From: Coraliomargarita_B sp046540835 | GTDB taxonomy: Bacteria > Verrucomicrobiota > Verrucomicrobiia > Opitutales > Coraliomargaritaceae | Direction: 5' to 3' | Assembly: GCA_046540835.1 (NCBI GenBank) | Contig: JBKHEL010000001.1 | Coordinates: 7,492-71,491 of the forward strand | Length of the DNA stretch: 64,000 nt | Shown here: positions 1 through 7,508 of the stretch, piece by piece | Position numbering within the stretch: position 1 is the first letter of the stretch | Layout of the letters: each line of letters opens with the position of its first letter | Position numbers and translations under genes: made by a program | The notes under the pieces: generated by a model | Database searches by the model: none | What the model saw: the letters and a program-made list of their open reading frames with translations, nothing else | Told to the model about the DNA's origin: nothing

Positions 1-378
<378 letters not shown>

Positions 379-397
379 GGGTGAAATTTGGAAAACC

Positions 398-420
398 CGG
401 GAGCCGGGGCGTCTCGCCCC
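398..420. repeat. REP-like GC-rich hairpin (family B)
   Basis: CGGGAGCCGGGG is followed by a perfect 6-bp stem, GGGGCG-TCT-CGCCCC at 406-420, 20 bases after the kamA stop. The same core (CGGGARCCGGGGCRTC) recurs twice at 21115-21172. It looks like a small dispersed repeat. It lacks a following T-run, so a classic intrinsic terminator is less likely. Confidence 0.45.
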
Positions 421-449
421 GCGCCAGCACTCCAGGGCAAGACGGCCTG

Positions 450-465
450 CTTTTTTCGAAAAAAG
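450..465. repeat. Perfect 16-bp palindrome CTTTTTTCGAAAAAAG
   Basis: A perfect inverted repeat with no loop sits between kamA and the next gene. Its A/T runs could be part of a bidirectional terminator or a protein-binding site. The sequence alone does not decide between them. Confidence 0.35.
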
Positions 466-538
466 GTCTCAGGCGTCCTTCATGGAAGCTCACACTTGAT
501 CGTTTGACAAGTCGGCGGGAATGGACACCTCTTAGCGG

Positions 539-1015
539 ATGCAACTCTGGAAATGTCTCGGAATCCTCGGCGTCCTTCTTTTATACATCGGCGCGCTAAA
601 TGCCTCGGGGTCCGAGGCCACCACAGATCCGGACTGGGAGCCCTTATCCTTCCGTATCGAGGACAGCCGCGCCTTCGTGGGGATCGCCCCCGTCTATCTG
701 AGCGTGAGTGAATTGAAACCGGAGGACGGATTTCTGGTCGGGACCTATGAGATCAAAGTCCCGCTCAAGCACTCCAAAAATGACTGGGGGAAAATCGTGC
801 TCCCGCTCGACTCGAAGGTCGAGGAACTCGGAGCCGAAGGTGGGGTCCTGCGGGGAAAGGCGCACAGCGATAAGAAGAAAAAGAAGACAAGCGAGATCGT
901 GTGCGAGATCATTCCCGAAAAAGATCAGGCGATCCGGCTGGCGATCACGACGGAGCACCGAACGATCGAATTCAAGTCCCGCTACACCGTGATCGATGCC
1001 GATGCCGACAGTTGA
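539..1015 (+). CDS. Hypothetical secreted protein
   Basis: A 158-residue product with an N-terminal hydrophobic stretch (residues 6-20, CLGILGVLLLYIGAL), probably a signal peptide cleaved near NASGSEA. No family was recognised. The mature part alternates beta-like segments (FLVGTYEIKVPL, GKIVLPL) with charged turns and has a lysine-rich patch KKKKK near residues 113-117. It is followed 54 bases later by the DUF5069 gene on the same strand. The ATG at 539 is the only start that includes the signal peptide. No Shine-Dalgarno is evident. Confidence 0.6.
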   Translation: MQLWKCLGILGVLLLYIGALNASGSEATTDPDWEPLSFRIEDSRAFVGIAPVYLSVSELKPEDGFLVGTYEIKVPLKHSKNDWGKIVLPLDSKVEELGAEGGVLRGKAHSDKKKKKTSEIVCEIIPEKDQAIRLAITTEHRTIEFKSRYTVIDADADS

Positions 1016-1069
1016 ACGGCACGGCTGCACACTGGACATCTCCCCACAGCACTCCTGAATCCCCCGTCT

Positions 1070-1579
1070 ATGCCAGAATCTGAATTCGGACCGACCGGCG
1101 AAATTTGCTTCGACCTGCCCTCCCCCTACCAGCCGCACCCCTGCGGACTGCTGCATCTGCCGCGCTTCATCGCGAAGATCCGCAAGCATCTGGCCGGAGA
1201 ACTGCCGAAGTCCTATCAAAAAAACTTCTGCCGCGGCTTTGACCGTTTCCTCTGCATGCACCTGGGAATCGACCCGCAGCAGGTGGTCGAGGCGGTGCGC
1301 GAGGCCGGAGAGGACGAGCTCCGGCTCGACCAGTTGCTGAGTGAATTTTTTCCTGAGGAGCTGGATGTGCCCGGTTGGAACCGCGAGGTCGTGCACAAAG
1401 GCCAGACTGAAGCCGGGCGCGAGTTTCTAGCCGAGTCGCTAACCAATATGGGCACGCCTGAGATGATCGGAAAAATCGACTGCGTCTGCGATATGATCGA
1501 CTTTGACGAAGGTCGCATCGCCGGCTTTTCCGACGAGCAGCGGCGGGACTGGGAAGCCTCCCGTCCCGCAGACGAGTGA
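1070..1579 (+). CDS. DUF5069 domain-containing protein
   Basis: A 169-residue soluble protein resembling DUF5069, a family of unknown function found mainly in Verrucomicrobiota and Planctomycetota. The typical opening is present: an aromatic/proline segment, then LHLPRFIAKIRKHLAGELP, then FCRGFDRFLCMHLGI around residues 52-66. A charged C-terminal half ends in DEQRRDWEASRPADE. No catalytic motif, signal peptide or membrane segment is visible. The family assignment comes from recognition of the N-terminal pattern; the role is unknown. Confidence 0.7.
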   Translation: MPESEFGPTGEICFDLPSPYQPHPCGLLHLPRFIAKIRKHLAGELPKSYQKNFCRGFDRFLCMHLGIDPQQVVEAVREAGEDELRLDQLLSEFFPEELDVPGWNREVVHKGQTEAGREFLAESLTNMGTPEMIGKIDCVCDMIDFDEGRIAGFSDEQRRDWEASRPADE

Positions 1580-1729
1580 CTTCAAAAGAAAAGAACCATT
1601 CAGCCCGTCGAAACCAAATCTTTCAGTTTTTGGGCAGGCAACTCACTTGCATCCTGCCCGAAGTAGTCGGCGTGGCCCTGGCCGATTGAGGAGACTTGCA
1701 AGTGAAAGACCCCCCCACAGTGTGGCCTC

Positions 1730-2007
1730 ATGCTTCCTTTTACTTTTAAAACAAAATTAACCGGCATCTACCTCCGGCAAGCTGAACAAAACGACCTGCC
1801 CCGGCTGATTAAAATTAATGACCGGGCCTTCCCGCTCATGGTCGAGGAGAATGTCGTCTGGAGCGAGCGTCAGCTAAACCGCCACCTGAAGCTTTTCCCA
1901 CAAGGGCAAATTGTCGCGGAGATCTCTTCAAGCTCAAGGTCAACCTGCGAAATATCAAAACCGATGCGGAGCTGACAGATGGCCCTGAACTCAAATTGCC
2001 TAAGTAA
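1730..2007 (+). pseudogene. Truncated GNAT-type acetyltransferase remnant
   Basis: The first frame (1730-1975) encodes about 64 residues resembling the opening strand and helix of GNAT acetyltransferases (IYLRQAEQNDLPRLIKINDRAF), as in the N-domain of GNAT/nitrilase fusions, and then turns into serine-rich nonsense. From 1921 another frame reads DLFKLKVNLRNIKTDAELTD and continues to a stop at 2007, resembling the tail of an unrelated protein. This pattern suggests an internal deletion that joined two gene ends. The acetyl-CoA-binding core is missing, so no activity is expected. The GNAT identification rests on a short stretch. Confidence 0.4.
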
Positions 2008-2072
2008 AGCGATTTTTCGCGGCCCGCTTCTGTACTCGATTTTCCACGATTTATTTTCTACTCCTATTTGAT

Positions 2073-3002
2073 ATGAGCATGGGCCGACGATTCACCCCGA
2101 AAGAGCTTGCCACGCGGTTGCGCTGGGCCGATCTGGATGCCGACTACCTGCGGCAGTTGATCGGGCTGGCAAAGATCGAGGATCTGGCAGGAGCCGGTTT
2201 GGCCTCCCGGCCAGAGCGGCTCGGCGATGTGACCACGGCGCTAATGCCTGAAAACGCCCATGGTGCCGCCTGTCTCGTCGCCCGCGAGGCGATGGTGTTT
2301 TGTGGCCTGGGACTGGTGGCCCCCACCCTCGACGCCTATGACGGGGACTGCACTTTTGAGCCAGCCGTTGCAGACGGGCAGTCCGTTTCGGCGGGTGATG
2401 TATTGGGCACCGTCCGCGGGGAGGCGGCGGCCCTGCTTCAGGCCGAGCGGGTGATCTTGAACTTCCTCCAGCATCTTTCAGGGATCGCCACCCTGACCCG
2501 CGCTTATGTCGATGAGCTGGGCGCGAGCAGCACGGCCCTCCTCGATACCCGCAAGACCCTCCCCGGCTACCGGGTGCTGCAAAAATATGCCTTCGCCTGC
2601 GGGGGCGGCGTGAACCACCGCATCGGGCTGTTCGACCGGGTGATGCTGAAGGACAACCACCTGGAGGTCGCAGGCGCGACGGGGGGCGACCGGCTCACCC
2701 GCGCTGTGAGCGCTGCGCGGCGTGCCTGCCCCGATCTGCCGATTGAGGTGGAAGTGGACCGGATCGAGCAGATCACCCCGGCGCTCGAAGCCGGCGCGGA
2801 TATCCTCCTGCTGGATAATTTCAGCCCCGACGCTTTGCGGGAAGCGGTCGCACACATCAGCGGGCGAGCCTGCATGGAGGCCAGCGGAGGCATCCAGCTC
2901 GAAGCGCTGGCAGAGCTCGGCCAGCTGGGACTCGACTTTATCTCGACCGGGGCGCCCGTGCATCAAAGCACCTGGAAAGACATCGGACTGGACTGGATAT
3001 GA
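2073..3002 (+). CDS. nadC: Nicotinate-nucleotide pyrophosphorylase (carboxylating)
   Basis: Quinolinate phosphoribosyltransferase converts quinolinate and PRPP to nicotinate mononucleotide, CO2 and PPi in de novo NAD synthesis. At 309 residues it is slightly longer than usual (about 280-295), mainly at the N-terminus. Family motifs are visible: the LNFLQHLSGIATLT helix (about 129-142), DTRKT at 158-162, GGGVNHR at 177-183, KDNH at 193-196, EVEV, LLLDNF and EASGGI. It opens a coupled trio: its stop overlaps the birA start by four bases (ATGA). nadA and nadB are not in the window. The start could be either of two close ATGs (MSMG). Confidence 0.96.
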   Translation: MSMGRRFTPKELATRLRWADLDADYLRQLIGLAKIEDLAGAGLASRPERLGDVTTALMPENAHGAACLVAREAMVFCGLGLVAPTLDAYDGDCTFEPAVADGQSVSAGDVLGTVRGEAAALLQAERVILNFLQHLSGIATLTRAYVDELGASSTALLDTRKTLPGYRVLQKYAFACGGGVNHRIGLFDRVMLKDNHLEVAGATGGDRLTRAVSAARRACPDLPIEVEVDRIEQITPALEAGADILLLDNFSPDALREAVAHISGRACMEASGGIQLEALAELGQLGLDFISTGAPVHQSTWKDIGLDWI

Positions 3003-4021
3003 GCATCAAAAACATAGAGTATAAAGAACGGCCCACGACACAGGGTCTTGCGCGCATCATCCGCACACTGAGAGAGGCGGGGGGTGATTTTGTCTCGGGC
3101 AGCGTGCTGGCCGAGCAGCTGGGGATCTCGCGACCGGCCATCCACGGGAAGTTCGAGAGGCTGCGCGAGGATGGCTTCGACGTGGAGGGGGTGCGCAAAC
3201 GCGGCTACCGATTCCGGACGACTCCGAAATTTATCCACCCGGCTCTGCTCCGCTACGAACTGGACCGACTGGGGTCGGCCCTCCCCGTGGCGTCTTACCG
3301 GGTGATCGACAGCACCAACAGCGAAGCGGAGCGCCGCTTCGCCTCTGGTCAGTCAGGCCCCTTTGCTATCGTCTCCAGCTGCCAGACCAGAGGTCGCGGC
3401 CGTCTGGGACGGACCTGGCACAGCGCTTCCGATGAAAATCTCTATCTCTCCGTGCTGTTTGAACCGAATATCCCTCCGCAGCAGTTGCAGCATTTCACGC
3501 TTTGGGCAGGCATCCGCATCTGCCGGATGTTGCAGCGCCTGGTGCCCGACGCACCCCTGCAAATTAAATGGCCGAACGACCTCCTCTGCAAAGGCCGTAA
3601 GTTTGCCGGAATGTTGACCGAAGCGAAGATGGATGCGGATTCGATCCGGTGCATCATCTTCGGCATCGGCCTCAACGTGAACAGTAACCCGAACGACTAC
3701 CCGGATTCGATTCGACAGGTGGCGACGAGCCTGCACGCAATGCACGGTGAAGCGCTCCCGCTCAGCAAGCTGGCAGCCCGGGTGATCGCAGCGGTCGAAC
3801 GAGCTTATAACGGCTGCATCGAAGGGTCTATGGATGAAAGTTTAACAGAGGCTTGGGATCCGCTCAGTGCGCTGCGGGGCAAGTCCGTCACGGCACTCGT
3901 GAACGGGGAGGCGATCACCGGGATCGCCGGAGGCATCGACGCCTCCGGAGCCCTACTCCTGAAACTGCCTGACGGCTCAATTCAAACAGTCCGGGCAGGC
4001 GATGTGACCCTGAAAAAATGA
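2999..4021 (+). CDS. birA: Biotin-[acetyl-CoA-carboxylase] ligase with HTH domain (BirA)
   Basis: Biotin protein ligase adenylates biotin and transfers it to the biotin carrier domain of carboxylases. Residues 15-75 form a winged helix-turn-helix (SGSVLAEQLGISRPAIHGK, ending in RGYRF), so this is the bifunctional repressor-ligase type. The catalytic domain follows with GRGRLGR at 132-138, KWPND at 190-194 and GRKFAG at 199-204, then a C-terminal SH3-like cap. At 340 residues it is typical. It overlaps nadC and coaX by four bases on each side, which implies translational coupling. The operator it would bind was not identified. Confidence 0.96.
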   Translation: MSIKNIEYKERPTTQGLARIIRTLREAGGDFVSGSVLAEQLGISRPAIHGKFERLREDGFDVEGVRKRGYRFRTTPKFIHPALLRYELDRLGSALPVASYRVIDSTNSEAERRFASGQSGPFAIVSSCQTRGRGRLGRTWHSASDENLYLSVLFEPNIPPQQLQHFTLWAGIRICRMLQRLVPDAPLQIKWPNDLLCKGRKFAGMLTEAKMDADSIRCIIFGIGLNVNSNPNDYPDSIRQVATSLHAMHGEALPLSKLAARVIAAVERAYNGCIEGSMDESLTEAWDPLSALRGKSVTALVNGEAITGIAGGIDASGALLLKLPDGSIQTVRAGDVTLKK

Positions 4022-4779
4022 AGCAACTTTGTATCGATATTGGCAATACGAGCGTGCATTACGGTCTGGTCGACGGGCGGACAGTTACCGGCACCGGACA
4101 CTTTCCAACGGACCGCCTGCGCGGGGGCCCATCGACCGCATTTTACGAACAGCTATCTCCGCTGCTGAGGCAGGCCGGGGGCATCGCCTTTTGTTCGGTC
4201 GTGCCGGAGGTGAATGCCCACTTGAGCCACAGCCTCGACGCAGCGGACATCGGGCTCTTCCACCTCACGCATGAGACCTGCCGTGGACTCGGCCTGATAT
4301 ACCCCAACCCGGCAGAGATCGGGCAGGACCGCCTCGCCAATGCGATCGCTGCACAGGAATACTTCGGGGTGCCGGCGATTGTCATCGATATGGGCACTGC
4401 GGTGACCTTCGACATCCTCTCCAGCGCGGGCTACGAGGGCGGGATTATCGCGCCAGGCCTAGCGGTCATGCGCAGCTACCTGCATGAGCAAACGGCCCTT
4501 TTGCCGGAGCTTTCGGAAGCGGAGTTGGTCGGCACCGAAGGAGGCATAGGGAAGTCTACCGTGGAGGCGATGCGCCTCGGCGTCGCCGTCGGATTTTCCG
4601 GAATGATCGAAGCTCTGCTCGAGCGTGTCAAAAAAGAGCTGCGGGCGAAGGGCGAGCCGCAGCCAGTCGTGCTGTCGACCGGAGGCACGAGCGCACACCT
4701 GACCCGGGACTGGCTCGACAAAAGCAAATTCGTCGGGGACTTGACCTTGCTCGGGCTGGCCGTAGCTGCCGCGCGGTAG
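4018..4779 (+). CDS. coaX: Type III pantothenate kinase
   Basis: Phosphorylates pantothenate in the first step of coenzyme A synthesis. CoaX enzymes belong to the acetate kinase/Hsp70 ASKHA fold, require a monovalent cation and resist CoA feedback. Visible motifs are the N-terminal phosphate loop DIGNTSVHYG (7-16), GQDRLANA (102-109), DMGTAVTFD (124-132) and GGIIAPGL (141-148). At 253 residues the length is normal. It ends the nadC-birA-coaX operon; birA-coaX adjacency is common in bacteria. Repeats begin at its stop codon. Confidence 0.96.
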   Translation: MKQLCIDIGNTSVHYGLVDGRTVTGTGHFPTDRLRGGPSTAFYEQLSPLLRQAGGIAFCSVVPEVNAHLSHSLDAADIGLFHLTHETCRGLGLIYPNPAEIGQDRLANAIAAQEYFGVPAIVIDMGTAVTFDILSSAGYEGGIIAPGLAVMRSYLHEQTALLPELSEAELVGTEGGIGKSTVEAMRLGVAVGFSGMIEALLERVKKELRAKGEPQPVVLSTGGTSAHLTRDWLDKSKFVGDLTLLGLAVAAAR

Positions 4780-4864
4780 CGAACCCGCGCGAGCGGGGTC
4801 GGCCTGTGGTGCCAGTGCTTGTTTGTCTCCACAAGAGGAGCGAACCCGCGCGAGCGGGGTCGGC
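4779..4864. repeat. Paired direct REP-like element (family A)
   Basis: Two identical 25-bp copies at 4779-4803 and 4840-4864 begin GCGAACCCGCGCGAGCGGGG and end TCGGC. They are 61 bp apart from start to start. Each forms a short hairpin, CCCGC-GCGA-GCGGG. They lie between convergent genes, the usual site of REP elements, and about 430 bp from a RAYT transposase gene. A partial match (GCGAGCGGGG) occurs near 57280. Confidence 0.65.
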
Positions 4865-4902
4865 GTTCCAAACCGCGAGTGCGGGCTCAACGGCCCCGGC
4901 AA

Positions 4903-5142
4903 CTAAGCTTCGTCCCCGTCGTCGCCGATCGCCTCAACCGGGCAGCCCTCAAGCGCTTCCATGCACAGTTCCTCATCTTCCGGCGTTTCCGGCTGCTTGT
5001 GCACGAAGGAATAACCTCCATCCTCGTTGCGGGAGAAGAAATCGGGTGCCGTTTCACGACATAGGTCACAATCGATGCATTGCTCATCGACATAGAACTT
5101 CCCTTTTACATTTTCCGGCCATTTTTCGTCTTTTTCTGCCAT
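4903..5142 (-). CDS. Ferredoxin, single [4Fe-4S]
   Basis: A 79-residue electron carrier. The sequence shows a CIDCDLC motif (C-x2-C-x2-C) followed by ETAPDFF, and a distal cysteine in GCPVEAI, the pattern of monocluster [4Fe-4S] ferredoxins of the Bacillus/Thermotoga type. The acidic C-terminus (IGDDGDEA) is also typical. The frame stays open upstream to 5229, but that extension overlaps a repeat (5198-5228) and encodes arginine-rich residues, so the ATG at 5142 (MAEKDEKW) is chosen. The gene stands alone between repeats; its redox partner is unknown. Confidence 0.9.
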   Translation of the reverse strand: MAEKDEKWPENVKGKFYVDEQCIDCDLCRETAPDFFSRNEDGGYSFVHKQPETPEDEELCMEALEGCPVEAIGDDGDEA

Positions 5143-5197
5143 AGCTGGAAAAATTGTCGTTTTCCCCGGAGAGTCAAGCTGAAGCGAACCTCGGAGC

Positions 5198-5228
5198 GGA
5201 ATGAACCGCACCCGGCGCTTGCGCTGCA
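5198..5228 (+). repeat. REP-like direct repeat (family C), left copy
   Basis: A 31-bp sequence with core CCCGGCGCTTGCGCTGC. It matches the right copy at 6477-6507 at 27 of 31 positions in the same orientation. The core folds as CGGCG-CTTG-CGCTG with one G-T pair. The two copies flank the RAYT gene. Confidence 0.6.
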
Positions 5229-5230
5229 TA

Positions 5231-5249
5231 AATTTTGCCAGGCAAAATT
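5231..5249. promoter_or_regulatory. 19-bp perfect palindrome upstream of the RAYT promoter
   Basis: AATTTTGCC-A-GGCAAAATT has two perfect 9-bp arms around one base and ends 4 bp before a TTGACA box. The placement suits an operator or a transposon-end hairpin. No protein is known to bind it. Confidence 0.45.
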
Positions 5250-5253
5250 ATTG

Positions 5254-5284
5254 TTGACAGTGCATGATTGGATCCAATTTTAAT
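5254..5284 (+). promoter_or_regulatory. Candidate sigma-70 promoter for the RAYT gene
   Basis: A consensus -35 TTGACA at 5254-5259 and a weak -10 TTTAAT at 5279-5284, with a 19-bp spacer that is longer than optimal. The ATG follows at 5290, so a transcript from here would have almost no leader. Confidence 0.35.
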
Positions 5285-5289
5285 GACCT

Positions 5290-6366
5290 ATGAGACGATT
5301 TAAGCTAGTTGGGGTTACGGCGAGCTACCATGTGATGAGTCATGTGGTCAGTGGAACGCCTTATTTTGACGCGCAAGCGAAGGAGATGCTTCGTAAAATG
5401 ATCTGGCAGGTGGCCGATTTTAGCGGAGTGGAGGTGCTGACTTATTGTGTGATGAGTAACCACTTCCATGTTCTGGTTCGGGTGCCGCCGGTGGCCCGGG
5501 AAGGCGGAACCAATTCAGCGGTCTCGGCGGGTTGCCCTCCAATGAGCGGGAGTATCCCGGATGCAGAGTTACTGCGTCGCTATCGGGTGCTCTACCCGAA
5601 GCCGACGAAATATCGGACAGCGACCATCGGGATCATGGAGCGGAAGTTGGCGGAGGACGGCGAGGAGGCGGCGGCGATCCGGCGTGGATTGCTTGCACGT
5701 ATGGGCGATGTGTCGGAATACATGAAAACGCTAAAGCAGCGTTTCAGCGTCTGGTATAATCGGACACACGGGCGCGTGGGGACGCTTTGGGCGGAGCGCT
5801 TCAAGAGCGTGCTGGTAGAGGGCCGGGGCAATCCTTTGCAGACAATGGCGGCTTACATCGACTTGAATCCCGTTCGTGCAGGGCTGGTAAAAGATCCGAA
5901 GGATTACCGTTTCTGCGGGTATGCGGAAGCGGTAGCGGGGCACGCTGAAGCCGAGCGGGGGCTGTGCCACATCTGGCGCGCTTACGCGGATGGCAGCGAG
6001 CGTGATCGTCTGAATTCAGATGAAGCGTTGCGGATGCACCGCGAAGTGATTTTTGGCCACCGTGTGGCCGACCCTGGATTAGGGGAGCGTGAGCGTATCC
6101 GCGCACTTGAAATCCTGGCGAGGGGTGGTGCGGCGCTGCCGAAATCGACGCTCCTGCGCTGCCGTGTGCGCTACTTTACCGATGGCGCAATTCTTGGGAC
6201 GAAGGATTACGTGCAGGGTTTTTTCGGCCTATGGCAGAGAGGGAAAGGGAGAAAATATCCGCCGAAAGCCCATGTGCTCCGCGGCGCGGATTGGGCCGGT
6301 GCGCAGGCAGCTCAGGGGCAGGAGTTGTCCTGTATTCGGGGGCTTCGTAAGGCTGTTTTTGGGTAA
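5290..6366 (+). CDS. REP-associated tyrosine transposase (RAYT, Y1/IS200-like), copy 1
   Basis: A 358-residue HUH-type single-strand nuclease related to TnpA of IS200/IS605. RAYTs are domesticated proteins thought to move REP sequences. The HUH motif is NHFHVL near residues 57-62, preceded by IWQVADFSGVEVLTY. The catalytic-tyrosine helix region (TLKQRFSVWYN) and the conserved AAYIDLNPVRAGLV block follow. It is closely related along its length to the second copy at 34671-35741. The C-terminal 90 residues (CRVRYFTDGAILG, LRGADW) are shared only with long RAYTs. Direct repeats flank it. Start ATG 5290. Confidence 0.9.
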   Translation: MRRFKLVGVTASYHVMSHVVSGTPYFDAQAKEMLRKMIWQVADFSGVEVLTYCVMSNHFHVLVRVPPVAREGGTNSAVSAGCPPMSGSIPDAELLRRYRVLYPKPTKYRTATIGIMERKLAEDGEEAAAIRRGLLARMGDVSEYMKTLKQRFSVWYNRTHGRVGTLWAERFKSVLVEGRGNPLQTMAAYIDLNPVRAGLVKDPKDYRFCGYAEAVAGHAEAERGLCHIWRAYADGSERDRLNSDEALRMHREVIFGHRVADPGLGERERIRALEILARGGAALPKSTLLRCRVRYFTDGAILGTKDYVQGFFGLWQRGKGRKYPPKAHVLRGADWAGAQAAQGQELSCIRGLRKAVFG

Positions 6367-6443
6367 TGGTGGCAGAATGTATTGGCGGAAAACCATTTTT
6401 CTACTAAGTTGCACCGAAGAGTCCTCTCGACGTCAGGTTCCCG

Positions 6444-6471
6444 CTGAATCGATTTTGAAGCTGTGATTCAG
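6444..6471. repeat. Inverted repeat after RAYT copy 1
   Basis: Perfect 7-bp arms CTGAATC and GATTCAG with a 14-base loop, about 80 bp after the transposase stop and just before the right family-C repeat. It could mark an element end or a weak terminator; no T-run follows. Confidence 0.3.
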
Positions 6472-6476
6472 GATTT

Positions 6477-6507
6477 GGGATGAAGCGCACTCGGCGCTTG
6501 CGCCGCA
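6477..6507 (+). repeat. REP-like direct repeat (family C), right copy
   Basis: The partner of the copy at 5198-5228, in the same orientation, with core CTCGGCGCTTGCGCCGC. Its stem CGGCG-CTTG-CGCCG is perfect. It overlaps the 5' extension of the rhomboid reading frame, which argues that translation of that gene begins further downstream. Confidence 0.6.
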
Positions 6508-6599
6508 GGAACCCTCGGGCATATTCACGGTCCTTGTCCGGAGGATTGCACCTCTCCTGCGGGCATTCACGAGATCTCATGCTACACGAACGATCCTAC

Positions 6600-7505
6600 A
6601 TGCGCTACGATCCGGGTAAACCGGAGCCAAGCAAAGCGTCGATGGTGACCACGCTGCTGGTCGTCACCATCTCGGTTTTTGTCCTGCAACAGGTGCTCCA
6701 GGTTTTTTTTCCTACGGAGTCTGGTCGGCCCAACACCTTTCTAAGCGACTGGTTCGCGCTGAGCGGCGAAAATTTCACCCAACTCAAAGTCTGGACGGTC
6801 CTGAGTTACGGCTTTTTGCACAGCAGTGCCTGGGCGACTTTCTTCTTTATCCCGATTCCATTTGCGCATCTTGTGTTTAACATGTTGGGCCTTTACCTGC
6901 TCGGCCGACCGGTTGAAGCCATGCTGGGGCGATCCCGGTTTTTGGTTCTTTACCTTTCGGCGATTGCTCTGGGCGGGGTGATCTTTCTCGTGGCCAATTA
7001 TAGCGGCTCAAATGTCGTGGTCGGTGCCTCGGCGGGTGTTCTGGCGATCGTGACTGTCTTTTGCCTGCTCGAGCCGAACCGCCAACTCATCCTTTTCCCC
7101 ATACCGATCCCGATCAAATCCCGCTGGGTACTCTGGGGTATTCTTGCGTTTTCGCTATACGGTCTTTCCGGTGAAATGTCCGGGAAGCACGGGATGGTCG
7201 CCCACTCCGCCCACCTGGGCGGGATCTTGGCAGGTTTCCTCTACGTGCAGTTTGTACACCGCTCAAACCTGAGCTTTGGAAAGGGCGGTAGCAGCAGTCG
7301 GCCGGAAATGGAGCTCCCCGACTGGTTTAAGCGGAAGCGTCAGCCAGCGGCCAGCAAGATCAGCTACACCGTCAACCGAACGGATCGCACGGCGGTTCAA
7401 AAAGAAGTTGACCGCATACTCGACAAGATCAACCAATCCGGATTCGCCTCGCTGACCGAGAGTGAAAAGCGGACGCTCGATGAGGCGAAAGACCTGCTCC
7501 GCTAG
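6600..7505 (+). CDS. Rhomboid-family intramembrane serine protease
   Basis: A 301-residue membrane protein. Rhomboids cleave transmembrane substrates using a Ser-His dyad buried in the membrane. Visible are the HLVFNMLGLYLLG helix (L1/TM2 region), the catalytic serine motif VGASAGVLAI and the histidine in SAHLGGILAGF. About six hydrophobic segments precede a soluble C-terminal tail (TAVQKEVDRILDKINQSGF) resembling DUF6576, common on Verrucomicrobiota/Bacteroidota rhomboids. The frame is open from 6480, but the first 40 residues are arginine-rich and overlap a repeat, so ATG 6600 (MRYDPGKP) is preferred; ATG 6579 is possible. The protease gene downstream starts 3 bp after the stop. Confidence 0.88.
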   Translation: MRYDPGKPEPSKASMVTTLLVVTISVFVLQQVLQVFFPTESGRPNTFLSDWFALSGENFTQLKVWTVLSYGFLHSSAWATFFFIPIPFAHLVFNMLGLYLLGRPVEAMLGRSRFLVLYLSAIALGGVIFLVANYSGSNVVVGASAGVLAIVTVFCLLEPNRQLILFPIPIPIKSRWVLWGILAFSLYGLSGEMSGKHGMVAHSAHLGGILAGFLYVQFVHRSNLSFGKGGSSSRPEMELPDWFKRKRQPAASKISYTVNRTDRTAVQKEVDRILDKINQSGFASLTESEKRTLDEAKDLLR

Positions 7506-7508
7506 AAA

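Noticed and set aside
6480..6599. Upstream extension of the rhomboid gene to 6480
   Set aside because: It overlaps the family-C repeat and encodes an arginine-rich stretch; ATG 6600 gives a normal N-terminus.
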